Assembly: GCF_001642475.1 (NCBI RefSeq)
Contig: NW_019173965.1
Location: forward strand, 1-64,000
Reading direction: 5' to 3'
Length of the DNA: 64,000 nt
DNA from: Fonsecaea monophora
Lineage: Eukaryota > Ascomycota > Eurotiomycetes > Chaetothyriales > Herpotrichiellaceae
Positions 50,754-61,314 of the stretch are shown here, one piece after another. How positions within the stretch are numbered: position 1 is the first letter of the stretch; each line of letters starts with the position of its first letter. The position numbers and the translations under genes are program-made. The notes beneath the pieces are model-generated. The model was not told the origin of the DNA, ran no database searches, and saw nothing but the letters and a program-made list of their open reading frames with translations.

Positions 50754-52502
50754 ATGGAACGCCCAGTACAACCTCGCCCGGTTCGTCGGCGGGTCAACGC
50801 TCTTCTCTACGTGAGCCAAAGAATAGGGCCAGAACTGCTGCCCTACCTCCTCCACAACCCCAACCTAAACCTGCGAGTAATATCGGAACTCTCAAAGTCG
50901 GAATTTCAACAGCATATGGCCCCGGGGGTCAGTTTGGACAATGTACAATGGATAGAGAACAAGCCCCAAGATCCACACCGCAACGAGGTTATGATGTTAG
51001 GCCACCGTCTGGCGAGATGGGCTGATTTCATGTTTCTCGCTATCGATGCTGGCATGATTTGCTTCATGCTAAGCGGCTTCACTACCGATGTCCTTCTACA
51101 TGTGTTGAGATGCTGGGATGTGTCAAAAAGAATCGACCTGTTACCGGAGTTGAGCAGAGACCAATACAGACATCCCATCTGGAACAGGCAGTTGTACGAA
51201 TTGCGGAGAAAATGGGACTGGGTCCGTGTTCTGTCTCCGGCCATCTTTGAGTACTCAGAGAATGGTACCAGCCTGGCTCAGTCAGGAGCAAACTCTTTGG
51301 ATGGAGACGTCAACCCAGAATTCCGCTGGCAATGGGCTGGACCGGCGGAGATGATCGAAGCTATCGAGAGCGAAGCTCAATCAGTCCTTCGGGCCACTTA
51401 TCTCAAGACAAACTCGACCATTCCAGATCTCCCACTCGCCAAATCTGCTTCTACCAAGCCTCGACTGCCCAGCGAGATTTGGACCATGATTCTGGATTCA
51501 CTAGGTGACTGGGAACTCGCCACCGCCCTAGGAATCTTCACACACCTACCTGTGCCTCACGAGTGGGAGACGCTCATTCCATCGCCAGGATCATCCAAGT
51601 CCCCCTCGCTCGAATACACCATCCTCACACAACCTATATCCCAAATCCAAAAATATTTCACCACCAAAGCCTCCTCGAACCCTCCAACTACCCTCTCACC
51701 AATTGCGACCCGGCTCATCTTTCGCTTTTCTATGACTGACCTCCTCACATACCTGGCTCTTCATCAAAAAGACATATTCTGGACGTCTTTTGGGTTGGCG
51801 CTTCTGCCGCACAAAGCGTCTTTGATCTACAACTCCCCGACGATCTTGCAGTGGTGGAAAGATTGTCCTGCCGTGATCAAGAAGGAATACGGTCCTGAAG
51901 CACTGGACGGTGCTTCGCGCGCCGGATTCGTCGAGGTGCTGGATTGGTGGCTCAATTCGGGCTTGAAACTCACATACACAGAAAAGGCACTGGAATCAGC
52001 TAGCGCCAAAGGGCACGTCGAGGTGCTTGAATGGTGGAAGGAAAATTCCCTGAAATTGGCGGGCACCGATCGTGAAATGCCGCTCAAGGTCGGCAAGAGC
52101 ATCCTCTTAGCAGCGCAGAGTGGTCGGACTAATTCGATTGAGTGGTGGGAAACGTCGGGGATCCCGTATGCACACGAAGACGGTGTCGCGCGGCTTGCAT
52201 CCCAACATGGCCACGTCCCCGTGCTCGAGTTGTGGTACCGCTTCAAAGGGAGCAAGATGATTTTCGACAACCAAGTCCTCGTCGGGGCAACAAAGAATGG
52301 CCATGCCGGCGTCCTGCAATGGTGGAAGGAGATCAGTCGCAAGACGGGCCTGAGAGTCGAGTACAAGACGTGCGATATTGAGGAGGCCATGGAAGACGCG
52401 GTCGGCGGCGGCGGCGAAGGAGAAGTCAGAGAGTGGTGGGCGCGCAACGGGCTGAACCTGGGAGTCGGGACGGGCGAGTGGATGAGAGTCAAGACTTTAT
52501 GA
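50754..52502 (+). CDS. Fusion-like protein: flavoprotein-like fold, F-box-like segment and Trp-Trp ankyrin-like repeats
   Basis: Intronless, 582 aa. Residues about 10-180 (RVNALLYVSQRIGPELLPYL, WADFMFLAIDAGMICFMLSG, VLLHVLRCWDVSKRIDLLPE, RDQYRHPIWNRQLYELRRKW) show the order of the HFCD-type flavoprotein fold: Rossmann start, a 'WADFxxLAxxxxxx' strand, and a 'HPIWNRQL' region that parallels the 'PAMNxxMWxxP' region of phosphopantothenoylcysteine decarboxylases. This reading is tentative. Residues about 236-262 (LPSEIWTMILDSLGDWELAT) resemble an F-box. From about residue 363 come seven units ending in xWWxxSGLKL-like motifs (LDWWLNSGLKL, LEWWKENSLKL, IEWWETSGIPY, LQWWKEISRKTGL, REWWARNGLNL). 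Cys, active-site residues of the decarboxylase are not evident. Function unknown. Confidence 0.65.
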   Translation: MERPVQPRPVRRRVNALLYVSQRIGPELLPYLLHNPNLNLRVISELSKSEFQQHMAPGVSLDNVQWIENKPQDPHRNEVMMLGHRLARWADFMFLAIDAGMICFMLSGFTTDVLLHVLRCWDVSKRIDLLPELSRDQYRHPIWNRQLYELRRKWDWVRVLSPAIFEYSENGTSLAQSGANSLDGDVNPEFRWQWAGPAEMIEAIESEAQSVLRATYLKTNSTIPDLPLAKSASTKPRLPSEIWTMILDSLGDWELATALGIFTHLPVPHEWETLIPSPGSSKSPSLEYTILTQPISQIQKYFTTKASSNPPTTLSPIATRLIFRFSMTDLLTYLALHQKDIFWTSFGLALLPHKASLIYNSPTILQWWKDCPAVIKKEYGPEALDGASRAGFVEVLDWWLNSGLKLTYTEKALESASAKGHVEVLEWWKENSLKLAGTDREMPLKVGKSILLAAQSGRTNSIEWWETSGIPYAHEDGVARLASQHGHVPVLELWYRFKGSKMIFDNQVLVGATKNGHAGVLQWWKEISRKTGLRVEYKTCDIEEAMEDAVGGGGEGEVREWWARNGLNLGVGTGEWMRVKTL

Positions 52503-53679
52503 AACCATTACGATCACGACGGCTGTCGACTCTCTCACTACCCGTTACCCGTCGATCCTTGTTTTTCCTAGCATGGCTTTTCCTTTCTTACGACGGAGCA
52601 ATCGAATGCAGTCGACTCGACTGGTGGTGTGGTGCTGGGGCGTCCTTCCATCTGTCTGTCTTGTCTCCTCTGAGTTTCTCTGCGTTTCTCTGCACGTTAT
52701 CCAGCGTTGGGCGTCCTGGATTTGGGGGGAAACGGGACAGAGCTGGGCTTTTGTATGGAGTATGTCGTATACTACACGGCTGTGGGTTGGTTGCACAACA
52801 ATGGGGGCGTCAAGAGAAGATACTTGTTGCTGGTCATTCATTGTTGTTCATCAGCGATACAACGACAAGCACCTGGATGGGGCAGGGGACACTGAGATAG
52901 AGAAGAAAGAAATATCCCGACAAATGAACTCGATCGTCGCTAATCATTTGATCTCATTAAAGTCATGACAGTACCAGAAAGATCCCCTAATGAATGAATA
53001 CCGGACTGAATTTCCCACCCATCTTTTCCCTCGCCCCCGAATTTGATAGCAAAATAACCGAAGAGGTGAGTGAGGAGCCATTGGCCTTCATCCTTGATGT
53101 GGTCGAGGCTCTCTTCTCCCTGTCGTGTTCTCACGTTCTCCTGAAGAAGAATAGAACCAAGTCTGTCGCTTGCTCCTCGTCCTTTGGCGCCTCAGACAGC
53201 TTCCACAACTCTTCTATTAGACGGCCCGGCGTGACTCCCAGAAAGCAGAAGGTCCTTGTTCCAGTCGCGTGCGTTGCAGTCGGGCAACACCAATTCATCC
53301 CTGCTTATGCGCCTAGGCTGCTCCCAACTTAGAATCATCCTCACACGGCGCCCGGAACCTGAATTGACTCAACCATGTAGTGCCCGTCATATCCATCTTC
53401 ACCACTTTGCTCCATGCGCCATCAAAACTCTTCAAGCAGGGTTGGTCGCTTTTGCTTTTCATCATGCATCATCATCATTATCGGGAGACCCGCATGTTGG
53501 TCCTCCCAAAGCATTACTCTTTCGCTATCCCGTGTCAATCAGTCCATCGACGCCCAACCTCACGCCCAAGGTATTTCCGAAAGGACCCTTCCATTCAATG
53601 ATGTCGAAGGCTTCGCCAGGGTCATTGCTTGCTGCCGCTCAAATTCGTGCGTGGCCAGAAGGATTGTATACGAATGATC
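52503..53679. other. Intergenic gap between convergent genes
   Basis: 3' flanks of the WW-repeat gene and the USP gene, nearly 1.2 kb. Short plus-strand frames at 52573-52968 and 53256-53690 show nothing convincing. No RNA gene seen. Confidence 0.5.
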
Positions 53680-56600
53680 TCACGGGCTAAGCGGATCCTC
53701 GTAGTCCTCGGCGCTCAATTCGGCCAGCTCACTGCTACCGTCCTGCCAATCAGCCGAGCTCAGAGTTTCAACGGCTGTCTCAGCTTTGGTTCTCAATGCC
53801 AGCATGTTGTTCTGGATTTCCCTCATCTTCTCCTCATGTACTGGATTCTCGAGTTCAAAGTACGTGAGACAATGTTCCACCACATCGATTACTTGGCTGA
53901 CTTGGCCGGGCTGGAGCGTGTTACTTTCTCGACTGCGGGGATTCAAGAAGGTGGTCTGCACAAAGTGGGAACAGCTAGTCGCCAAATCGTGCACCGCCGT
54001 GACAAGTGTCGAGTAAACTCGAGGGTCTTGGAGAGCAGGCTCCTGTAGAGGGGTGAACAGGATCCTCTTGAGCAAGTCCACCGTCCCAAGACGGATGTTG
54101 AATTGACCTTCATTGGGTGCAACCAAAAACGTTGGCGCCCATTGATGCACCGTCTGCAGGACCAGGTCCTCGAGGAAACCCGCGGGAAGGTTAAGGTGGC
54201 CATTTTCCACCTTCAACAAGGCTTCAACAAACTCAAAATACTCCCGGGCATATTCCACGCCTACTGTCGCGATGCTTTCCAGGGCGGGTTGAACCAGGTC
54301 GAATACCTGATTCTCTGAGTGACAATACTCGCAGAAGGTCAGGACTGGCCGGAGGAAGGCACTGGCTATGTTGATGCTCCGGTCATTGAGCCCATTCACC
54401 AGGATGATGGAGAGTGCACCAGCGAGTCTCCGGTCTGTCGAGAACACCTCTATGAGATTATCCGCCATTGACGGATTCTGCCGTCCTGCAATCAGGCGCC
54501 TGAGCCATTCTAAGTTGGGGGGAATCTTGTTAAACCCGAGCATGTCCATCTCAGGAACAGTCAAACCGGCTCGCTTGTCATATTGGCGAAAATCTCTGTT
54601 GGCAGGTAAGTGGAGGTCGACACTCAGGAGTAAGCTCACAAAGAGGCGGATGAGCACCGGGTGGTTGAATGGTCGATTCCTCTCTCGGGCACTCAAATAT
54701 GCAGCGTAGCGTGTTTTGAGCCTCCTGGACAACGGGAACTCGGCTTGATTGTTCAAGTGCATCATGATGATATCGACACACTTTTCGAGGAAGTTTTCTT
54801 CGAGGACGAAGAGGGTTTCCTCTTCGCCCAACCGATGTATCGCGAATAAGAGGCCGAAATAGTCCGTCCAGCAACGACCTGTCTTGGCTACCACGTCCCA
54901 CAATCGAGACAAGTGATTGAGACTGCTCTGAAGCCACAAATCGTATTCTGCCGCAACCTTTTCGAATTCCGGACCAGATCGTAGTTCGTTTTTGACGGAG
55001 CGAAGTCGATTAAACGTGACGCAGAATAGGTTCGCAAACGACTTCCGGACGATCTGGTAGGGGCTACGGACGACTACATCTTCAAGGACCCGGACGGTTT
55101 GTAACCAGTGAGCTATTGTCCTGGTGCAGTCCTTGCACTGCTGTGTGTAAGTGAGAAGAACACCGATAGTCTCTTCAAAGTATGGTTGTTCCTTGAAGCG
55201 AGAAGATACTGAGCGCAAATAGTCCAGAACCATTTCAATCACAGCGGATTCGAGGCTGTGATTTTCACTGCATTTATCCGAACCCTGTGGCATGCGTTCG
55301 AGGAACTTCTGGATGAATTGCGCGTGTGACGGGTCTTGCGCGCAGTAAGAACGCAGAAAAAGCTCATTTTGTTGAGATATGTGTTGATCCAGTCGACGCG
55401 GCAAGGGAATTCGTACAGGATTGATCGGGTCGTGGCAACGATATCGCTCCTCGACCTTGCGAATGCTCGATGTCCTCTGGTAGAACAGCATGTAAGCACT
55501 ATAAAACTTGGGAATATGGTAAAAGCCGGCTTCTGAAGTGCCTCCAAAGCAGTTGTCACGCATTTGGGTGGTATCAAAAACGCCGACTTCTTGGTCATTG
55601 AATTGGACCCAAGACTCGTGGACGGGTTTCGCCGACGGCCGCTGGCGGATAAATGAATAGTAGTGACCAGAATCTGCTGTCCCAGAGTGAACAATGACAC
55701 CAGTGAGCTGGAAGTAATCTGGCTCTCCGGATTGCTGCTCATCGCTAAGTCTTGCGAGAGTATAGGGTGCCATATCGAGAGTGTCGGGAAACTGGAATTC
55801 ATCGTTGACTTTTGTCCGCATCCCAGTCATGATGTCGTAGTCGAACCGCTTGAGGTTGAATATCAAATTGTCAGGCACGTCTTTCAGACAGGCTCGCTTG
55901 ACAGCATCCACGTGGCGCCCGCATGAAGTGCAAGAATATTTGTTTTCGCCTTGGAGAACTTCTCCCTCGACATACGCACGAAGACTGTCTTCGAGACGGG
56001 CTTTGCCTTTGATCTCCACCTGAACAGCGGAGAAGGGCTCCAATCGTTCCGAAATGTGGTCACACTCCTTCGACTTGACTTGCTGGACCAGCTGTCCGCC
56101 GTACATTGACTTGAATGCCGCCCGGGCCGAAGAATCAATCTGGCCCTCAAGGCGATCAAAGAGCAGATTGAAGAACTCATCCACATCCATCTGTACCGAC
56201 ACATCAATTTGCTCTCCTTCATAAGTCGTTATCGCTTCAACCGCCATCGAGGGATCAATAGACTTTTCATAGGAATTTTGCATATATGCGAAGACCTTTG
56301 CCAGTTCCAAGACGAGTTTCTGTTTCGATTCGTCGGAGCCCAACATGTTCAAAAAGAATTCCCGGAATTGCACGTTCATGAAGAGTTGGGAAAACAACGA
56401 GTTGAGGTAGCAAGTGTTGGAAAGATTTCGTAGCCCGGCGTAGCCGACATCTGTCCGGAGATTCTGCCGGTCGTGCGAATAGATAGGTTCAAAAAAGTCT
56501 GGAGGTAGTAAGTCGTCCCCCAACTTGGTGACAACCGTTGTGAGCTCTTCCGGTCCGTGGCACAGGGCAAGAATCAGGTTATACAAGCTCTCCCGTACAG

Positions 56601-59600
56601 TGCTGTCCAGAACTGGCAACCTCGAGTTCTCATCGACCCCTGCCCCGTTCTCGGACAGCGGTGGAAACAGGAATAACGTAATGATCTCGTCGATGATCTG
56701 ATGGCCGGGAGGAAGCGCATTTAACGTCTTGAGTAGTTTGCAGTTTTCGAGGAGCAGTTTGGTGAGACAGGCAATCACATGATCCTTGAGAGGTTGGCCA
56801 ACAACCTCGACATGCTCATGTTTCAGGAGGATGGAGATCCACTGGTCAAAGTACTGTTTAACAATCTCAAGAGGAAAAGATTTGCCTATCCTTCTTAGGA
56901 TAGCAAGCATTGTCTCGCAGACTTCGGCGCAGCGCTCATGCTGCAGACATGCATGCGGCAGGATGTCTGCCAGAGCAGTCCACAAATGTGAGAGACAAGT
57001 CTCAATGGAAGCGGGTGGAAAGCGTGATCGTGGCGCTCGTGGATTGTTAATCTTGAGGTACAGCTTTGTTCCGACCGCACCAGTCAAACCAACCACAACC
57101 TCGAGGATCGAATGCCGCACATCAGTTCGAGGATCAGCGACGAAAGCAGTGACGATCAAGTCTTTGAAGTCAGCTTCAGCCTCCACGTGAGTCCAAATTC
57201 GTTCATCATGTAGGCACGCTTCGATGAAAGTTTCCAAGACCAGTTTCACCATGGCTGAGGACGAAATTTCGTCCATGTTGGTGTTGTCACTCTCTAGTGC
57301 AAAGCGGAGCAATCTTGAAGCTTGCGCGGCGAATTCTTGATGGTCCACAATGTATTCGCTTGACGTTTCTGGGGACACCTTGGCTCGGAATGCGAGAAGA
57401 AGTGCTTCCGCTAAACCGTGCGCAATGGACATCTGGAGCCCATCTGATGGGTTATTCAAGTCCAGTTTGGGCAGTACCTGCACGATGGTTTGAATGCTGT
57501 AGATGAGAAATTGAGAATCCGGGCTTGAGCTGAACGACTCATCCTCAATGCAAGATCGTAAAGCCCGGGCGCAATACAAGAGTTTGAAAGGTTTGCCGGG
57601 AGGCAGAAGTTCCGTGGGCGACTTGTCTCTTGATCGTACGACTCGGACGAGTTCGGTCTGCGCCGAGAAGAGGCTGAGGAATGTGTACACCTCTCTTGAT
57701 AGGCGCTCATCAGCGTCAAGCAGCTCGTAAAGATCATCGAAGTGGTGCATGATTTTGCTGTCAACCGGTGAGGTGGCACGCGTGGCGCGGGTTGGCGGGC
57801 TCTCTGGCGTGTTCAATGTTTTATGAACAATCAGGAGACCAGAGGCTACCTTTGAGTCTGCGATAGTTGTCGACTGTCCTGCGAGCAAAACCTTTTGGCC
57901 CATGTTGAACACGGAGAACTGGGTGAAACCACTCGCCTCACAAAGATACTTGTGCAATTCGTCGCAAGTATTCTCGGACCCGATGGTGATATTTTGCACC
58001 TTCTCTGTTATATACTTGCTTGCCATGATCTGAATCTTGAGTTCAATAGTCTCTCCTTTCTTGCCTGAAAACTCCGCCAGTCCCTGGATCTGCTGATCGG
58101 GGACTGGACTATACCGAGGACGTAGTTTCATGCCTTCAAGAAATTTTCGGAGGAATAGCAGAGACCGATCAAAACGCAGTTCCTCGGCGCGTATTTCGTC
58201 CTCCGAGGCGATAATCACCATGGGCTCATCCTCGCCACTCATGGTACCATCTGTGTATGATTTTAGCTTTGCTGCAGATGCCATAACCTGCTGCACCGAG
58301 CGGTCCACGAGAGAAGCATGTGTCGCGTCGATCACCTCCTTCGACCTTCGCGTGACAAGGTTGTTATCCAAGTACGTCCGGATGATGAAGTCTGTTGCTT
58401 GATTCTCAACAGTGTTTGGAGGCGCATCCAACATGACTTTCCACATTCTCTCGATCCCGGGTACTACAATGACATCCTCAACATCAGTGATATTTTCCGT
58501 GGTGCGTCTGATTGTGTGGAGAATCGACACCCTGATGAACTCGAGGACTTGTTCATTGTAGTCTTGGGGTAACAGGGTCGGCAAGTGTTTTTCGATGATC
58601 AAGTCCAAGAGGAGATTTTCGTCCTTGTTCTGTTTTATTCTCTCTGCATGTGTCAATGTCTCCCAAGCGCGAGCTCTGATGGATGTGGGGAGAGGTGAGA
58701 ATGCATAGAAGGATGTCCAAAGTTCCTGCACGAGATCTGCAGTGAAGACTTCAGGCACATAGATAATGAAGTAGTACAGGCAAGCGGATCGCACCTCGTA
58801 CATTGCCTCGATTAATTTGACGGGTACACTGCGAGCCAGCATCAGGTCAAATTGGTCACGCAGGTACGCAAAGTCGGCAATCAACAGTGCCAACAAGTTG
58901 AACTGCTGTGTGGCTTCAGCAACACCTTCACCTCCCAGCATTGGTAATAGGCAGTTCAAGGCTTGTAGATCACCAGTGGCGTATTCGACGTGGGCTTCGA
59001 GGTTCGAAGCCGCCTCGGACATGATCCGATTCCGCTCTTCCTCGTCAATCGTGGGAAAATTAAGTTCAGAGCGACCCAACGACAGAACGTTAGTCAGATG
59101 TTGGGCAAAGTCCCTCCGTATGAGCGGCGCTTGTTCAAGAGACGCGTTTTCCTCCATGGAGGCTTCGCGCAGCAATCGTATGCACAACTTTCGTGTTATC
59201 GGATCTGTGGGTATTCCAAGATGGAGAGGTGATATGCCAGTCTTAGTTCTGAGATTCTCAAACAGAAGAGCAGTGAACTGCAAGACGTGCAAATCGAAGC
59301 GCTGAATGGGATAATCAGATAGTTTTCGGCAGATGTAATAAAGTGCATGAAGGTCGTATACAGTAAAGCACATTTGAAGGAGATTGAAAATCTCATGCGC
59401 AGTCCGCGGGTCTTGGCTCTCGACAATGGTTTTCCAGATATTGTCTGTGTCGGCGTCGGTGTATGTCCCAGAGACGCAGAGGAAACCGACCACATTATGG
59501 GCTCGACGAATCAACTGGGGGTGGGAGTCGACCCCGACAATATAGTCGACCAATTGGTTCTCCTTGATGAACTTGACCAAGAACTTTACCAGGGGGTGAG

Positions 59601-61314
59601 ACATTGCAGGCTGGGCTTGGCCACTGATATGTTCTTTGAAGACTTGAACAAGATCAGTTGACATACTGTCGACGCCGGAAACTCGAAGTTCCATTCGCCC
59701 ATTGGTGATGAATTTGCGAAGCGTCTTGAACTTCCAGGCGTATGGCATCGTGCTGGGAAGGTCAGTGAGATCCGAGTCAGCGAACCCAACTCCTGCTGCA
59801 GATATTATGTCCTTGCCGATCTGCGGGATATCGACCGCGATTGTCGACACCATTGGATTCAAAAGGTCAATGATCTTCCCCGCGGTCTCTAGATTGAGCC
59901 ATGCCGCTTGTTTCACAATGGCTTGCTGAATGGCATGGTCTGCTTGTAAAATTATTTCCGCAGCGCTGTTGCGGATGTGGTCAAGTTGTGAGAAGTTGGC
60001 ATAGACAAAATTTGTCTCGGTACTGTACACATTGGAGATCGGAGCCATGATACAGTTCGTCACCGAGAGCAAATTGTGGAAAGGTCGAAATAGATCAGCT
60101 CGCTTCGGTATTAGAGCGCATATTTCGGCCATCAAGGCGGAGATGGATGGTAAGAGAGACACGGTCGCCGGGTTTCCAAGGCGATCGATGACGAGCGTGT
60201 AGAAGTGGGTGCGATCGAAACTGTGTGCCCGACACAAAGCGTCGTAGAAAGGAATGCGGACCGAGAGGATCCATGTCAGTGGTTGTATGTAGTTAGCACA
60301 CACCAAGCTGAGTGACTTGAGCTCGCCGAGTTCTGCATCCTCACGGAGCAAACGAAGTCTTTGGGTGTCAAAGTCCATCAGGAGCTTGGCAATCTGAGCA
60401 AAGGCGACGAAGAAGTCGACGAGGTCTTCGGTCCGAGCTCCAGGAGGTGGACCGGCCTCTCTTCGCAGCAGGCCTTCGATGAGATCTGGGAGTCGTTGCC
60501 AGAAATCCTTCTCCTCTTCAAGCAGTGTCGGGGGAAACTCGTCACAGATGGAGACAAATTCCATCATCCAGTCCTTGACTTGACGGAATATAGCCCCATT
60601 CTGACCACCAGCGTGTTGGAAGTTTTCCGATATGCGGACAAGCACTCTATGCGTACTCCCTGGGGCCCATTCTTGAGCAAAGGGGAATGTGCGATTTACA
60701 TAGCCAGCTGGGACCGGCTGCAGGTGGTCAGATGCGGATTCACTTCCCCCACTAATACGACCCGTCCACCTTGTCTGGTTTGGATCTTGGTCGAAGTCTT
60801 CAGGCTCAGCAACCTCGATTTCAGGGCTCTTGCTTGGGGAGGAAGATATCGAGATGATCTCTGCCGACTCGGTCGCATGTGGTTGGGGGCCAGGTACCGC
60901 ATTGTCATCCCCCTTTGGGTCGGCACAACCAATGGGGTTTTGTGGAAGCGAGGGATTGGACGGCATATCTGCTGCTTCAGCCTCGGCGGTTGGTTGTGTG
61001 ATTGATTGTGAAGACAACGGGCGGGTATTGATGGTAACCTTGCTGGTAGGAGATATGAGAGCGGGAGGGGCTACAGTTCTGGGAGGCAGCGGCGGAGTCT
61101 TGACGACAGCTCTTTCCTCATCCCGGTTGGCAAGGACAACTGGCACTGAAAGTGCGGGGTTGGAATTGTCTTGTTGGAAATCCGACATGACATGCGTCCC
61201 ATCAGGCTTGGTATCACTCAGCCTTGGACGCTTGTGCTCGTGCTCAGGCAGCTCAGAACCTTCGGTGGAGTCGCTTCGGTTGCGAATCGAAGAATCGGAC
61301 ATTGAGGACGACAT
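53680..61314 (-). CDS. Large ubiquitin-specific protease (USP/UBP family)
   Basis: A single open frame of 2544 aa from the ATG at 61314 (MSSSMSDSSI); the frame stays open upstream to 61473 without family-like sequence. A disordered, Ser/Pro-rich N-terminus (about 220 residues) is followed by a long alpha-helical region, as in the large USP9X/USP34-like enzymes. The catalytic USP domain is at about residues 1620-2000: Cys box GLRNLSNTCYLNSLFSQLF (Cys codon at about 56411-56413), the QQVKSKECDHISERLEPFSA region, the zinc cysteines CTSCGRHVD, and the His box GVIVHSGTADSGHYYSFIR with WVQFNDQEVGVFD. The C-terminal third is helical. It should cleave ubiquitin from substrates; substrates unknown. 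No introns are visible over 7.6 kb. Confidence 0.93.
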   Translation of the reverse strand: MSSSMSDSSIRNRSDSTEGSELPEHEHKRPRLSDTKPDGTHVMSDFQQDNSNPALSVPVVLANRDEERAVVKTPPLPPRTVAPPALISPTSKVTINTRPLSSQSITQPTAEAEAADMPSNPSLPQNPIGCADPKGDDNAVPGPQPHATESAEIISISSSPSKSPEIEVAEPEDFDQDPNQTRWTGRISGGSESASDHLQPVPAGYVNRTFPFAQEWAPGSTHRVLVRISENFQHAGGQNGAIFRQVKDWMMEFVSICDEFPPTLLEEEKDFWQRLPDLIEGLLRREAGPPPGARTEDLVDFFVAFAQIAKLLMDFDTQRLRLLREDAELGELKSLSLVCANYIQPLTWILSVRIPFYDALCRAHSFDRTHFYTLVIDRLGNPATVSLLPSISALMAEICALIPKRADLFRPFHNLLSVTNCIMAPISNVYSTETNFVYANFSQLDHIRNSAAEIILQADHAIQQAIVKQAAWLNLETAGKIIDLLNPMVSTIAVDIPQIGKDIISAAGVGFADSDLTDLPSTMPYAWKFKTLRKFITNGRMELRVSGVDSMSTDLVQVFKEHISGQAQPAMSHPLVKFLVKFIKENQLVDYIVGVDSHPQLIRRAHNVVGFLCVSGTYTDADTDNIWKTIVESQDPRTAHEIFNLLQMCFTVYDLHALYYICRKLSDYPIQRFDLHVLQFTALLFENLRTKTGISPLHLGIPTDPITRKLCIRLLREASMEENASLEQAPLIRRDFAQHLTNVLSLGRSELNFPTIDEEERNRIMSEAASNLEAHVEYATGDLQALNCLLPMLGGEGVAEATQQFNLLALLIADFAYLRDQFDLMLARSVPVKLIEAMYEVRSACLYYFIIYVPEVFTADLVQELWTSFYAFSPLPTSIRARAWETLTHAERIKQNKDENLLLDLIIEKHLPTLLPQDYNEQVLEFIRVSILHTIRRTTENITDVEDVIVVPGIERMWKVMLDAPPNTVENQATDFIIRTYLDNNLVTRRSKEVIDATHASLVDRSVQQVMASAAKLKSYTDGTMSGEDEPMVIIASEDEIRAEELRFDRSLLFLRKFLEGMKLRPRYSPVPDQQIQGLAEFSGKKGETIELKIQIMASKYITEKVQNITIGSENTCDELHKYLCEASGFTQFSVFNMGQKVLLAGQSTTIADSKVASGLLIVHKTLNTPESPPTRATRATSPVDSKIMHHFDDLYELLDADERLSREVYTFLSLFSAQTELVRVVRSRDKSPTELLPPGKPFKLLYCARALRSCIEDESFSSSPDSQFLIYSIQTIVQVLPKLDLNNPSDGLQMSIAHGLAEALLLAFRAKVSPETSSEYIVDHQEFAAQASRLLRFALESDNTNMDEISSSAMVKLVLETFIEACLHDERIWTHVEAEADFKDLIVTAFVADPRTDVRHSILEVVVGLTGAVGTKLYLKINNPRAPRSRFPPASIETCLSHLWTALADILPHACLQHERCAEVCETMLAILRRIGKSFPLEIVKQYFDQWISILLKHEHVEVVGQPLKDHVIACLTKLLLENCKLLKTLNALPPGHQIIDEIITLFLFPPLSENGAGVDENSRLPVLDSTVRESLYNLILALCHGPEELTTVVTKLGDDLLPPDFFEPIYSHDRQNLRTDVGYAGLRNLSNTCYLNSLFSQLFMNVQFREFFLNMLGSDESKQKLVLELAKVFAYMQNSYEKSIDPSMAVEAITTYEGEQIDVSVQMDVDEFFNLLFDRLEGQIDSSARAAFKSMYGGQLVQQVKSKECDHISERLEPFSAVQVEIKGKARLEDSLRAYVEGEVLQGENKYSCTSCGRHVDAVKRACLKDVPDNLIFNLKRFDYDIMTGMRTKVNDEFQFPDTLDMAPYTLARLSDEQQSGEPDYFQLTGVIVHSGTADSGHYYSFIRQRPSAKPVHESWVQFNDQEVGVFDTTQMRDNCFGGTSEAGFYHIPKFYSAYMLFYQRTSSIRKVEERYRCHDPINPVRIPLPRRLDQHISQQNELFLRSYCAQDPSHAQFIQKFLERMPQGSDKCSENHSLESAVIEMVLDYLRSVSSRFKEQPYFEETIGVLLTYTQQCKDCTRTIAHWLQTVRVLEDVVVRSPYQIVRKSFANLFCVTFNRLRSVKNELRSGPEFEKVAAEYDLWLQSSLNHLSRLWDVVAKTGRCWTDYFGLLFAIHRLGEEETLFVLEENFLEKCVDIIMMHLNNQAEFPLSRRLKTRYAAYLSARERNRPFNHPVLIRLFVSLLLSVDLHLPANRDFRQYDKRAGLTVPEMDMLGFNKIPPNLEWLRRLIAGRQNPSMADNLIEVFSTDRRLAGALSIILVNGLNDRSINIASAFLRPVLTFCEYCHSENQVFDLVQPALESIATVGVEYAREYFEFVEALLKVENGHLNLPAGFLEDLVLQTVHQWAPTFLVAPNEGQFNIRLGTVDLLKRILFTPLQEPALQDPRVYSTLVTAVHDLATSCSHFVQTTFLNPRSRESNTLQPGQVSQVIDVVEHCLTYFELENPVHEEKMREIQNNMLALRTKAETAVETLSSADWQDGSSELAELSAEDYEDPLSP

